A stretch of 64,000 nt of DNA from Zopfochytrium polystomum (GCA_025765615.1 JAIVFJ010000019.1:1-64000); one strand, 5' to 3'. Counted from the stretch's first letter, positions 1 to 11,730 are shown. The notes: a model not told the origin generated them from the sequence alone. A program made the numbers and translations.

Positions 1-3000
1 CACCAACAACTTCAACTTCCAAATGGCCCTGTTCTGAGATGCAATGTAGAGTGGCGTTGGCCTTGCTGTTGTTCTCAGCATCCACAGTGGCACCCTGCTG
101 CACCAACCACTTCACAACTTCCAAATGGCCGTTCTGAGATGCAATGTGGAGTGGTGTCCACTTGTCCTTGTTCTCAGCATCCACAGTGGCACCCTGCTGC
201 ACCAACCACTTCACAACTTCCAATGGCCGTTCTGAGATGCAATTGTAGAGTGGCGTTGACTTGTTGTTGGTCTCAGCATCCACGGTGGCACCCTGCTGCA
301 CCAACCACTTCACAACTTCCAAATGGCCGTTCCAAGATGCAAAATGGAGTGGTGTCCACTTGCCCTTGTCCTCAGCATCCACAGTGGCACCCTGCTGCAC
401 CAACCACTTCACAACTTCCAAATGGCCGTTCTGAGATGCAATGTGGAGTGCGTTGCCTTGTTGTTGTTCTCAGCATCCACCGTGGCACCCTGCTGCACCA
501 ACCACTTCACAACTTCCAAGCAGCCCTTTTCACAGGCAACATGGAGGGGTGTCGTTCCAGTCGAGTCAACTTCACCAAGGCTGCTGCTATTTGCAAGAAA
601 CCATTCATGAAGCTGCTGTTCATCATGAATGCGTTCAAAAAAATGCCATTTTGGATCTGTGTTTGTCTTTTTTTTTTGGTGAGAATTCAATCAGCGGAAA
701 AAATATTAATATAGCTTACAAATTTTTGCAATTCGTTCATCCATTTTCCAATCGTATCTGTGCAGCCATATTTGGAGGCTGTCCATCCATTTGAATCAAC
801 AAGGCTGTGATCAGCCCCCATCCCCAAAAGGGCAAGGACGGTTTGCGAATGTCCGTTCATTGCTGCAACCATTAAAGGGGTCCTGTTCTCTTCACCATAT
901 TGCATCTTGTCTCCCCAACTATTGCCTCTGGAATCCACATTTTCACCTCCTTCCTCAATCAAGATCTGCATGCTGACGTCAATCTTCTCCTTGCTGCCCT
1001 CATACAGCAGGTTGGAAGAAAAGACTCTTTGTTGCTTGGCCCTTGTGACAAGTATTGTGCCATCCCCTGCAGCAAGAACACTCTGAACAAGCCATTCAGA
1101 CTTCCACATGATTCCCACACAAAGTGCTGCTGGCCCAAACTTGTCCACATCAGCAAACTCCTTCCACTCATCCCAACTGGTAACCACATCACACCCAGCT
1201 TCATTCAAGTGGTCAAACCAAAACTTGAAGGCATACTGGGCTGTGGCATTCTCAGGGATGAATCCAGCAGTCCCATTCAGGGCTTCATACTTGTTTTCAA
1301 CAGATTGATGGTGCTGCAGCATAATCCTCAAACAGGACTGAGCAATTTCATTTCTTGCTTCCAAAATATCAATAAAGAACTGGCGGTCTGAACATCTCGT
1401 GCTTGAAACAAGGTGGTCTGAGAGACTCTTGTGCATCACTTTGACCTTCCCATGGTCACTGACATCCAGAATACGATGAATCTGGAATATTGTTAATATT
1501 GGTAATAAAAATCAAACTGAATTAGAATTAACACTTGCCTCAACAAGGACTTGGCCAACCACATGAGGTGCAACACCCAGGAGGTCAGCAATGACATCTT
1601 GAGGTATGGGCTCCTTTGCAGCAAGAACAACCTTCATCACAAGTCGAAAGTTGTTGGTGTTGACCTTGCTGGATCTGAAAAACTGCTCATACACTCCATC
1701 AATCCCAGCACCAAATCCCTTGACGGTGCTGACAACTTTGTCTGCTGGAACTTGGGCCAGCTCATCGCAGGCAATGCGAGCAAACTGGAAAATGCCAGAA
1801 GATCTCTCATAGATCTCAGCAGACACTGTCTTCACATCATCTGGACTCAGCACACCACCAGGAAATGACTTGGACAGATTGTCCTCAACAAAGAGGTTCA
1901 TGTCATTCTTGTTGGCTTCATCACTTGGCACAAGGACCATTGGGTCCATCTTCATCATGGTGTGGAAAACATCCTGCTCAGGCCTTCCAGTGGTGAATAT
2001 TCTGACAAAGGGAGGCAGCTCCCTTTTGGCCTGCACAAGGAGATCCAGGAGTTTCTTCCTTTCATTGCTGTCGGGAGCTCCACATTCATCCAATGCATCA
2101 ACAATCAGCAGAACATTCTTCATCTTGTCGCTGGAATCTAATTGCTTCAATCCTTCAACAACAATCTGCTTGAAGGCAACTTCAGGGTCCTTGAGAATAC
2201 TGGAATCTCCATTCTTGGCATCTTCAGCACAAGCTGCATCACAAAACTTCCTGAAGGAAGGAAGCACACTGCAAAGATTCCAGATGGTGGTGGCAACAAC
2301 TTGCTGGGGGCTGCTCTTCTGCACATCATCATGCCTGCAGTAGAATATTGACCCCAACACATACTTGGCAGGCAGATGCTGGCTGACAAGCCACGCAATC
2401 ACAGACTTTCCAAGACCAGCTCCACCATTCAGCCACAGCACATTGCCCACGTTGGCAGACTGGAGCCAAGAGTGCACATTATCCAGATAAAACTTCCTGG
2501 TTGCATCCACATAGGCACTCTTGTGCCTCTCAGCATCAACAGCAATATCTACTGGCTTGAGCCAATGTTTCACTTGATCAACAGGTGTCTGAACAACAGC
2601 TGCCACAGGGACAGGTATCTGACTCTGACGCAGCTTGATCTCTTTCACAAGGAATGCCATCTGACCATCCCATTCAGGCGATCCAGGAACTTTGCCAGCA
2701 AAATCAGCATACAGCAAACTGCGAGAATGTCAGCAGCATCCACTTGGAGTTTGAATTGCACAAACTCACCCTGCAGTGATTGCAAAGACTTCTCCCTGAG
2801 CATCCTCTCCCTGCTGCAACAGGCGCACCGGGACTTTTGGTTTCTTGCGATCCTTGGCATATCTTATCTCCACCAGGCAGTTGTCCGATATCTGGTCCCA
2901 GAGTGAGTAACAAATGAATAACAAATCCAAACAGACTGCTCACCTGGTAGGCAAGAGTGAGCACAGGGACAAACACTTTGCTGGAATGAATCCCTTCAGC

Positions 3001-3603
3001 CATGGCCTGGTTGATGGACCCACTCATATTGTTCTCATCAAACCACACATCTAATCCATGCTTCATTTTCAGGTCTTCAAAAATCTTCTTCACAGTATCT
3101 TTGCTGTCCCACCTGAAAAGGTCCAAGTCAATTGTGGAGATGCAGTGAGACCACTGTGAGGCCACTTACTGGTAGGAAAGGAAGCAGTCATAGACTTTGG
3201 ACAAAGCAGAGGCAATGGGTGGAACACTTGGAAGAGCCTTGGCAACTGCAGCGCCTTTGCCCTTCTTGAGGTGAATCTGAAAACGGGGCAGGTTGGGAAA
3301 AGATGATCCCTCAATCAAGTTCTGGACATAAGTGGGAGCTTGGCTGACACATTCCAGGTCAGGGCCAGACTTGAAATAAACTTCAATGTCTTGGCCGAGA
3401 AAAGCATCTGCATTCTTGTATATCTGTGGATATGGATGTCAGAATGAATGTTGCATGACTGGGCGCACTACCTTCTCAGTCAAATTCTGCAAAGTGGGAT
3501 GATCAAGCTCAAGGACCTGAACAGCTGGATCGTCAAGATACTGGACTTTCACCAAGTGCTTTTGGGCGTTGAGAAGCACAAAGCCAGAAGTGCTTGTAGA
3601 CAT
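1..3603 (-). CDS. TIR-NACHT-ankyrin receptor (NLR-type), 3' end outside window
   Basis: Seven exons can be followed on the minus strand: 3603-3472, 3423-3170, 3112-2944, 2891-2770, 2718-1539, 1481-720 and 666 leftwards, with compatible phases; the fifth intron appears to be GC-AG. The first two exons encode a PB1/ubiquitin-like fold. Exons 2-4 encode a TIR domain (strand A YDCFLSYQW, then DVWFDENNMSGSINQAM, then DNCLVEIRYAK with the glutamate typical of NAD-cleaving TIRs). Exon 5 is a NACHT ATPase with Walker A GGAGLGKSV and Walker B LLIVDALDECG. Exon 6 is a helical region plus a first divergent ankyrin unit. Exon 7 enters an array of 99-nt ankyrin repeats (core TPLHIASQNGHLEVV). By family knowledge such proteins sense a ligand through the repeats and signal by oligomerisation; the trigger is unknown. 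A net 1-nt loss near 455 shifts the frame inside the array, so the gene is either newly broken or the assembly is wrong there. NACHT and TIR calls are firm; the PB1-like call is inference. Confidence 0.88.
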
Positions 3604-3869
3604 GGCTTGTTTGGAAACAAATATTAGGAAAACTGAAAGCCACCAGCCATCAACCTGCAAGCAGAAGACTTGCAGAGGAAAAATGAACAAGCAAATATTG
3701 ATTCTTACCAGCGCAGAAATTCAAAGTTTTGGTCTTTGAGGATTCAATCAGGTTGCTTCCAACAACTGTGTTTGCTGATCTGGACTCAATATTAGTGGCA
3801 TGAAGTATGTGGGGTGGGGAATGGAGTTGTGGCTGGGCATTGGAACGATGTATCAAACGAGTGGGGTGC

Positions 3870-4760
3870 AGGCATTGTGTTGACAAGTTTGGTGGTTGTT
3901 GTGTGGATATGCCATCTTACCAGGGTGCAAGGTTACCAGACCGTTGTACTTGGGAGAATCTGGATAATGCAGAGACCATGATGAGTTAAAGGATCCAGAA
4001 ATCCAACTGCTGCTGGGGGATTGAAGTGGGGAGTGAGGAAACAGGAGAGGGAGATTGGACGCAGGGGGGGAAGTGCATCTCTTTTCAAATGGCCAGTTCA
4101 ATATTATGCCAGATTGACTGATGGAGCAGGAGGGGTACACATGATAGGGGAGGAAGGGAGTGCATCATGTAGGGTACGACTTGTGGATAGGTGTGGTCTT
4201 ACAGGATATGTAACGAACCTTGTCCGTTCTGATCGATCTATCTTTAGTTTGTGTGTTCATTCAATGGACCGTTCGGTCCGTTCATTCAAGGGATCGTTTG
4301 GATGAAGTGGGCGGGGAAGGTGAGATTGGTCGTCGCAACGATGCAATGTGGTGACAAGTCTGGTCGTTGTTGTATGGATACGTGATCTTACCAGAGGGGC
4401 GCAAGGCCACTAGATCGTCGTACTCGGGAGAATCTGGATGATGCAGATAGCATGATCAGAGAAGGATTGATTGGAAGTGTGGAGATGGGAAGTGGGGTGA
4501 TGCTCATCGACCCGCCATACGCGTTTCGGCCGGAGCGCATTCCTTTTCGAATGGGCGGGGATCTGCGGCCATTTTCTGATCGGCGGAAGCAGCAGGAGGG
4601 GTAGGGATCACAGAGGAGGAGGGGGCCGCATCGTGCAGGGTAGGACTTGTGGATCACCCCCTGCGGATCTTACGGGATAAGTTTCGGCCACTTCTCGATC
4701 GATCGTTGGAAGAGTTCGTTCGGTCGGTGGATCGTTCGGTGCCGAGAGTCTGGGAGGGAG
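3870..4760. repeat. Tandem duplication of about 470 bp upstream of the TIR-NACHT-ankyrin gene
   Basis: Sequence from about 3870 to 4300 recurs from about 4340 to 4760 with an offset near 471 bp. Shared landmarks are TGACAAGTTTGG/TGACAAGTCTGG, the ATCTTACCAG segment and the GGACTTGTGGAT segment. A third partial copy of the last part lies at about 5640-5810, next to runs of CGATCGATCGTTCG. No convincing coding sequence is seen in the unit. It lies 5' of the receptor start at 3603 and could carry its promoter, but that is inference. Confidence 0.6.
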
Positions 4761-6600
4761 CGGTGGGTTGCTGAGTTGTCGTTGTCGCTTTTTTCCTTCT
4801 TCCTCTTCTTTTTTTTTCTTTTATTTTATTTTGTCCCTTTTTCGCTTTTTTCCCTTCATCGTTCGTCGCATCTTTTCGTACTCGCGTCGTCGTCGTCGAA
4901 CGTCACAGGGTTCCGCAACCCAGTTCCGGCCCCTTCCCCCCCCCCAATAAGGCACCAGCTTGGACAATGGCTCTTCCAATCCGAATTGCATTATTTCATC
5001 ATCATCTTCATCGCCATCATCATCTCCCTCTGACTGCTCACTCGCTCATGTCGCCCCCCTCGCGTTCACCCAACGACTACGACACTGAATTTTAACATTC
5101 TGGCGGGCGCGTAGTCCCCCAAAACTACAAGGTCTAACGCCGTGGACGGGCGGCCGTCGTTTCGCTTCATCGAACCGGAAGAGATCCACACAGCCCCCGG
5201 TGCAGCCGCACTTTTGTGTCCAAAAGAAACGCTCGGACGACGCAGCGAGTGGTGGACGACCACTTGGTGCCATCTTATTGTGTCGAAGACGGCGGCTCTG
5301 CGGCTCCGTGACCAGATCGCCGAGGAGACAGAGAAAAGTGGTGGATTCACAAACCGCACCGTGCCCTTCGCGTTCTCCCCCGCGCAACTGCTCACAGGAC
5401 CACCTGACGCTCCAAATGAAGCTCGCCGTCGGCGACGCCGCCGTCGCGGCCTGCAGCCACTGCGGCCGTTGTTGGCGTGCACGAGACTGGCAACTTTTTT
5501 TTTTTCTTTCCCGGACTCCCCCCTTGTTGGAGAACGCAGTCGACACCGACAGCTGCGGGCGGCGAACAACCGGCTCTAAATGCAAATGGAAATTGGCTAC
5601 GAGACGCAATCCGTTGCCATTTTCTTATCCAGCGAGAGAGTGGGGGGGAGTAGGGGTAGTGAACCAATCGATGGGGGTTGGGGAGCTCATCGTGCCGGGT
5701 AGGAGTTGCGGATCACCCTCTCAGGTCTTACAGGATGTTTTGACTCCGGTGCCGTTCGCTCGATCGATCGTTCGTTCATTCGTTCGTTTGCTCGTTTGCT
5801 CGGTCGTTGGTTCTTTGTACGATCAAACTTCCGGTGCCAGAGCGGCGGTGTCATTGTTCTTTTTTTTTTTTTTTGAAGTTTTTCCTTTTTGTTTAGGAAG
5901 GTTTTTTTTCTCTCTGCCCTCACTGGAGGGAAGCCGGTATGTTGCCGGCCGCAACGAAGTGAGACGCGGCTTTCGCCCCTCCAAAGCCAGTTGAACCCCC
6001 TACAAACACCGCCTGATCCATTATATTTGTTTGTCCACCACCGCAGCTCAGGTTCCTGGAAGATGGCCCGCTGTGGGGATTGCCCCTTTGGCGCCGGCCC
6101 GTCGAACTTCTGCATCCCACCGCGAATGCGCTCTCACCCCCATTCATGAGCCGCAGGCACCGCCTCAGCAGTGCGTCGGCGTCGGCGACCTCCTCCAGCA
6201 ACGAGTTGCCGCCTACGGCGGGGGTGCAGGTCGCGGCTGCCGTACAGCAGCAAGGCGCGCGGCGAGGGCGAGGGCGAGGGTGAACGCGTGTCGGACGAAG
6301 GGGGCTTGAGCGACGAAGCGATTCGTTCCCGACCCACCCCCATGGCGAACCGGTGCTTTTTTCTTTGATTAGTGGCCTCCAGTCTTGGGGGCAAACTCAA
6401 TCTGTTCCTCGAAGCGAAGGTCCCTGATGGGGATGAAGGTGGTAGATGAGGTGATGAGGAGCAGTAGGACGGAAAGGGCTGGGAAAGGAGCCCCGTCAGA
6501 GATCGGTAGCAATGGAAGATTTGTTTTTTTTTCAAAGAGAAACAAAAAAAAAGAAAAAAGAAAAAGAAACAAATAAAAAACACACACACGACAAACATGA
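4760..6600. other. No recognisable gene; T-rich tracts and short GC-rich reading frames
   Basis: Several overlapping frames are open on both strands (for example + 5142-5579) but none shows a family I recognise, and the GC-rich composition makes chance open frames likely. A segment at about 6150-6290 resembles 8230-8400 (both read LLxEE...ALLxRC-like on the minus strand), so the tryptophan synthase relic sits between two related flanks. Confidence 0.35.
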
Positions 6601-6639
6601 AACGGCAAGCAGCAATCACCACCACCCGATCGACCGGTC

Positions 6640-7895
6640 CAATCTTGTGGCAAGCCCTCCGCGATCGACTCCACGTCCTTGTCGCCGCGGCCCGACAACA
6701 CGCAACTCACAACGTCCTGGTCCTTGCGCACCGTCGTCCTCGCGAGCTCGACCGACTGGAACTTGGCGCTCGCCGTCTCTCCAGCGCCGGAATGATGCCC
6801 TCGGTCTCAGACAGCTGCCGCACTCCCTTCATTGCGTCGGCGTCCGTCGCCGCCATAACCCGTGCTCGGCTCGCCCCACGTCCTTGAGGAACGCGTGCTC
6901 GGGTCCGACGCGGGGTTGTCCGCCTTGATAATCTGCCCGTCCGCGTCCCGCAAAAGGTTCGTGCGCGTGCCGTGCAGCACGGTCGCCCCGTAGCAAGCGT
7001 CACAGACTGCCGCCCCGTCTCGACGCCGTCACCCCCGACCTCGACGCCGCCGACAAACGGGTGGAACATGCCGATCGCATTCGAGCCGCCCCCCACGCAC
7101 GCCACCACCGCGTCCGGCAGCTTCCCCGCGCCGCCCTGTGGGGCCGCAGTATCGCCGCCCGCGTCTCGCGTGCCCAATCACCGACTGGAACTCGCGCGCG
7201 ATCGTCGGGAACGGGTTCGGCCCGATTGCGGACCTGATCAGGTACTGCGTCGTGTTCACGCTCGCCACGTCGCCCAGTCGCGTCTCGCTCGCCTCGTTGA
7301 TCGCGTCCTTGAGCGTCTTGGACCCGCTCGCACACTGGGACAACTTTGGCTCCGAGCAGCTTGATCCGGACCACGTTTAGCGCCTGCCGCCGCACCTCCT
7401 CCGCGCCCATGTAGATCGCGCAGTCGAGCCCAAACTTGGCGCACGCCGTCGCAGTCGCGACGCCGTGCTGCCCAGCGCCTGTCTTGGCGATGATGCTCTT
7501 CTTGCAGAGGCGCTAGGCAAGGAGGACATGGCCTAGCGCGTTGTTGATCTTGTGCGAGCCCGTGTGGTTCAAGTCCTCGCGCTTGAGCCAGGTCCGTGCA
7601 GCAACCTGCCACCTGGTGTGCTGCGAATTTGCGTGGATCAGGTTTTTTGTTATGGAGGTAGCTACAACGCGACGCTTGGACTTACCAGCATGCTCAGTCA
7701 ACCGCTTCTGCGAGGTGCAGCGGGGACGGGCGACCCATGAACGGGTAGTACGAGCGAAATTCTTCCCAAACCCGGGTCCTTCATCACGGCGTCAAGCGTC
7801 AAAGGCCTGTTCAATCTCGCCGAGGAACTCCGCCAAGGCTTTGGGAGCAAACTGCCCGCCAAACAGACCAAAGCAGTCGTCCAAAATAAAATTTT
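6640..7895 (-). pseudogene. trpB-like: Tryptophan synthase beta chain, disabled
   Basis: TrpB condenses indole and serine to tryptophan with pyridoxal phosphate. Minus-strand pieces in order: FGGQFAPKALAEFLGEIEQA near 7860, [29 protein letters not shown] near 7560 (its lysine would bind PLP), [25 protein letters not shown] near 7400, [32 protein letters not shown] near 7090 (phosphate loop) and SGRGDKDVESIAEGLP near 6660. These lie in different frames, and an in-frame TAG follows [11 protein letters not shown]. At least four frame changes are needed, so this is a decayed copy unless the assembly is very poor here. In fungi TrpB is normally fused behind TrpA; no TrpA is visible upstream. A possible intron (GTAAGT ... 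CACCAG) lies near 7610-7690. Confidence 0.85.
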
Positions 7896-7985
7896 TTTTT
7901 TTTTGAAAAGTGAATTAGCGCGGAACGAGATGGCTCTGTTTTTGCCGATCGAGACAAAACAAGCGCCGTCCCTGAAACAGCATGC

Positions 7986-7986
<1 letters not shown>

Positions 7987-8023
<37 letters not shown>
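7987..8023. repeat. Poly(A) tract, 37 A
   Basis: Uninterrupted A run just upstream of the tryptophan synthase relic. Length in reads is likely uncertain. Confidence 0.95.
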
Positions 8024-8025
<2 letters not shown>

Positions 8026-8199
8026 AACCAACTCGCCAGCGCTATTCCTTACCTTGACCTCGGCCGCGGGAGCTACCCGCTTCGTTCTCGCCGCAGCCAC
8101 CACGTCGACCTTCTTCTCCTCTCCCTTCCGCTCGGCCCTCCCCCGTCACCTCTGCCGCGTACGCCTCGACGACAATGCCCGCTCACCATTCGTCGCCGA

Positions 8200-9890
8200 C
8201 TTTGCCGTCGTCACAATCTTCGCGCAGCCGCGGGCACCGCGTCAGCAGCGCCTCGGAGGTCTCCTCGCGCAGCAGCGTGTTGGGTTGGGGTGTCGCCTTG
8301 GAGGCGGCAGCGGCGGCGGCGGCCGCGCAGATCTCCGCCGCAAAACAGCAGGACGAGCTCGAGACACGGGCACGCGGCGAGGGCGAGCGTGAGCGACGGG
8401 TGGTGGGTGGTGACATCGGTGACGTCCGCGTGGCGCAGTGTCGGCGGCGACGGGAAGAGCGGGCGGGAGCGGAACGGTCGCCGCCGTTCGCCGTTCTTGT
8501 CGCCTGCAAGAGCGCCACGACAGGTACAGCTCGAGACGGGTGAGGCGCAGAGCGTGCGGCTGGACGGCTGCCACGACCTCGTCGACGCGGTCGCGGGTCT
8601 ACGCCGATGCCAACTTGTACGGCGACGCGCCGGGCGGTAGACTGTAAGTTTGAGAAAGATGTGCTCCGGCGGGGTCGTCGTGAGTGCGGGGAGGACGGCA
8701 ACGGCGTCGGTCCCATTCGACGCTCATAAAGGGGACCAGGCGCTGGAGGGCGGGGGCAGGCGGTGTACCTCCTCCGCAGGCGTCAAGGATCGAACTTAGG
8801 TCGGATTAGGTGTTGAAAAACATGGTGAGCTTGTAGACAGCCAAGTAGGGGGCTAGGAGCTGCAGCTGACCGTGGCGTGAGAGCTGGTAGTGCCCTATCT
8901 GGAGTGAATTCAGTTTGGACCACAGCTGGGGGGACAAGGATGAGGATGAGAGGTCGCGAGCGTCCGCGACCAGACCCGCTCCAGCCTCTGAGAGGCGCCT
9001 GTTTTCTCGGCATCCGTTCGTTCGAGACTCAGAAGCAGTGGCGTCCAGAACCAGGAGGCGCCGTTGAGCCGGAGGGAGCGCAGGCCCTGAAGCACTCGAG
9101 CAGTAGCCTGGGACGGGATGTCCGCCGACCGCAACACGTCGAGCTCGGCCTCGGCCTCTGCCTCCCCATCCAAGAGGTGGCAGCTCGTCTGCACCAGCTC
9201 GAAAGCCTGCAGGTTCTCCATACCGGCGACGATGCGCAGCAGCGCAGCACGGTCGCTTGGTCCGACGTCGACGCCGTCCGGCCTGTTTACCCGGCCTGTG
9301 GTAACTAAAGCCCATGGGACAAGCAGCTCCGACGCCAGCGGACACGCTTCGGCGATGCACGCGAGCAGCCACGAGTTGACGCCGCCGCTGCCCCACGACA
9401 GCTCGATTCGGCCTGTCGCGAGGTCCGCAGGCAGCTGCGAGGGCAAAGCGGATTTGGGTGTGGCTGTCGATGGGCGGGCGCTTGCGCCAGAGGAGCGGCA
9501 CAAAGGCGAACGACCACGCGTGGGAGACGAGGGCGGTGGCGTACGGGGTTGCGAAGCGGTGGGGCTTCTTGGGCTGGAGGATGTACCCACCAATGGGATG
9601 GAGCACTTCTTGCGGAACGGCGGATCGGCTGGGGTTTGTTGGAGCGGGCGGAGAGCGCCCTGCGCCTGCGCAGCGGAAGGTCTGCGGAGGCTGGGACAGC
9701 TGGGCGAAGCCATGGACGCCGTGCAGCTGGTTCCGTTTTGCATCGAAGGCCAGAAGCTGGGCGAGGGCGACCTCGCAAGCTTGGGCAACCGCCGTGTGCG
9801 AGTCGTGGAGCGACGGGGTATCGCGCAAGAGAGAGGTTGATGATGACGCTCGCAAGTGCAGGGCATGGATGGTGGAGACCGCCTCCACTT
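8200..9890 (-). pseudogene. F-box/LRR-like gene, frame-shifted
   Basis: Two minus-strand frames join to a plausible protein. The upstream frame (near 9500-9600) has FATPYATALVSHAWSFAFVP LLW, resembling the motif that follows an F-box. The downstream frame (near 9100-9430) has LSWGSGGVNSWLLACIAEAC and a leucine-patterned stretch like irregular LRRs, continuing to a stop at 8806. Further left, 8530-8580 reads VVAAVQPHALRLTRLELYL. F-box/LRR proteins recruit targets to SCF ubiquitin ligases. At least one frame change near 9430-9480 is needed. The assignment rests on weak patterns; a non-homologous leucine-rich protein is possible. Its 5' end overlaps the kinase fragment on the other strand. Confidence 0.4.
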
Positions 9891-10281
9891 TCGTCATTCC
9901 CTCCTCGCGTGTCTTCATTGGCAATACCAACGCTGGCCTCCTCGGCGCCGGCAGCTACGGCGTCGTCCGCCGCGCCCGCTACCCCTTGCAGCCTGTCGTT
10001 GTCGTAAAGACCCTGGTCGTCTGTTCCCTGTGGCACCGCGTCGCCGCCGACTTTAAGCGCGAGGCCAGGCTCCTCGCGTCCCTAACCACCCGTGCATCGC
10101 ACGCTTCCACGGCGTCATCGTCGAGCCCGCGATAACCTTCGGCCATTGTGGCATGGAGTCCGTGCCCCTCGGCTCGCTCTTTGACATTTACACCGCGTCC
10201 GCCGCTGCTGCCACAACCGACCACGTTCTTCTTGCGGACCTGTCATCCATGGCTGCGACGGGCGCCCACCCCGTCGTCTGA
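9869..10281 (+). pseudogene. Protein kinase N-lobe fragment
   Basis: ATG at 9869 opens a frame with a glycine-rich loop (LLGAGSYGVVRRARY), the VVVVK beta-3 lysine and an alpha-C segment (FKREARLLASLT). Near 10085 the frame changes by one nucleotide and continues as HPCIARFHGVIVEPAIT and GMESVPLGSLFDIY, the usual course up to the hinge. The reading stops at 10281, before any HRD or DFG motif. So only the ATP-binding lobe remains; it cannot be an active kinase as read. Confidence 0.7.
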
Positions 10282-10557
10282 TGGCTCGGCGGCGGCCTCG
10301 CGAAGCGGCGCCACAGCGGGGGACTGGGGCGCTTTACGAAGCTGCGGGCGAGCAGGACGACTTTCACAAAACCGCGATCAGCGGCGAGGCGAGCAAGTTC
10401 GAACACTTGATCAAAGCGTTGGACCGTTCGGAGCGTCCCGGAATTCACGGTGCTGCACTGTGCGGCGCAGGCACGCGTCGAGCGTCGTTGATACTGGCGG
10501 TCGCCCTCCCCCACCCTGGGTGGAAAGCCGATTGGATTGAGCGTGGATGTGGAACAT

Positions 10558-11640
10558 TGAGCCACAGTAGAAACACAGTCCCTGCTGGGCCCTCCTTGTT
10601 TTCTCCCCTTGGCTCAGACGACCTCTCAACTGCATCCACTTGCATGGGTTCAGGAACTGAAAGAGCTTGTGTGACTGGGGTAGGTCTTGATGCAGTTCCT
10701 GGATGTCTTTGCTACAGCCTCTTGGAGTAGAATGATGGTCCAGCTCCATTAGAGCTGCATCAATGTATCCAGAGTCTCTGGCTAGTTGCTTGGATTGGTT
10801 GGTGTAGGCCACATGATTGTTTCCCTTGCTTGATATGCTTGAGCTTGGATCTTGCTGTCCAAGATGAGTAGGGGTCACCAAAGGTAGCTTCCAGCCCCTA
10901 CCAGCGCTCTTGCAGGGTGGTGGATGGGCTTACCATGATTAAGCTTGACAAGACAGGAGGGTACTTGTGAAAAGAACCTTGACTTGCTCACTGGGAAATC
11001 TTGAAGGTTGGAGAAGGATGACATTCTCCACAGTGGCCATAAAGTTCCTAAGGTCTTTGGCCAGCCCAGTGAACTTGTCAGAGCTGGGAACCTTGGGCTC
11101 TCTTGCTTGGTGGGCTTGAGGCAGGGGAAGAGCTTGGTGTACTTGTTGGTGAAGTTGTTGTTGAAGCTGGTGCTGCTGGTGAAGGACTTGTTCTTGAAGT
11201 TGGTGTGTCTGTCTTCAAAGTACTTGAAATTGGTGCATCTAGGCTTGGAAGGCAGTTGCATAAGGGAAGGTGTTGTTTGGGTCGGACAAGAAGGCAGAGA
11301 GTAGTAGGAGAGGATGAAGTGAATTATGATGTCAGGAACAGGGCAGGACAGGACAAGGCAGACAAGGAACTGAGAGGAGTGATGATTGTATTGGAAACAA
11401 TAATTCACTTGAGGGATGGGACAGGTCCCCTATCCCCCTATTATACCTTTTGAGAGTCTTCCTTGTCAAGACTCAAAGAAAGTTCCAGAAAGAGCAATTA
11501 GTAATGCAATGATGCCAACGATACCAATGACAACAACAAAACAAGTCAGGAAAGCAAAGAAGGTTCCAGCAGATTCCACAAGGTTCCATGAAAGAATATT
11601 CTAGAAGGTTCCAGAGGTTTCCAGAGGGTGATTCATAACA
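10558..11640 (-). mobile_element. Truncated Ty3 (chromovirus) copy: 5' LTR and gag part
   Basis: On the minus strand this matches the complete element at 42534-47008: LTR at 11640-11330, then untranslated leader and gag down to the zinc knuckle. Homology ends near 10558, inside the CCHC motif (CFYCGS..., against CFHCGSKEHAVKDC in the complete copy). The gag frame is broken at several points. It is a decayed 5' fragment; the rest of the element is missing. Confidence 0.85.
11330..11640 (-). repeat. LTR of the truncated Ty3 copy
   Basis: Begins TGTTATGAATCACCCTCTGG (reading minus from 11640) and ends TTCCTGACA at 11330, like the LTRs of the complete element. Contains the GGAACCTTCTAGAA-type short repeats near its 5' end. 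Confidence 0.85.
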
Positions 11641-11730
11641 GTCCCAGAGCCACCCAAGAGATCGAAAGCGGATTATTCTCACAAACTCAACCACGCCGGC
11701 ATCTGTTTTCTGATTGGTACAGCAATCAGT

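Noticed and set aside
1..520. 99-nt regular repeats as a CRISPR-like array or satellite
   Set aside because: The repeats translate as ankyrin units in the frame of the upstream NACHT exons, with no spacers.
5200..5994. A 264-codon plus frame in GC-rich sequence
   Set aside because: Arg/Ser/Pro-rich content without domains, passing through T runs; competing open frames on both strands make a chance frame likely.
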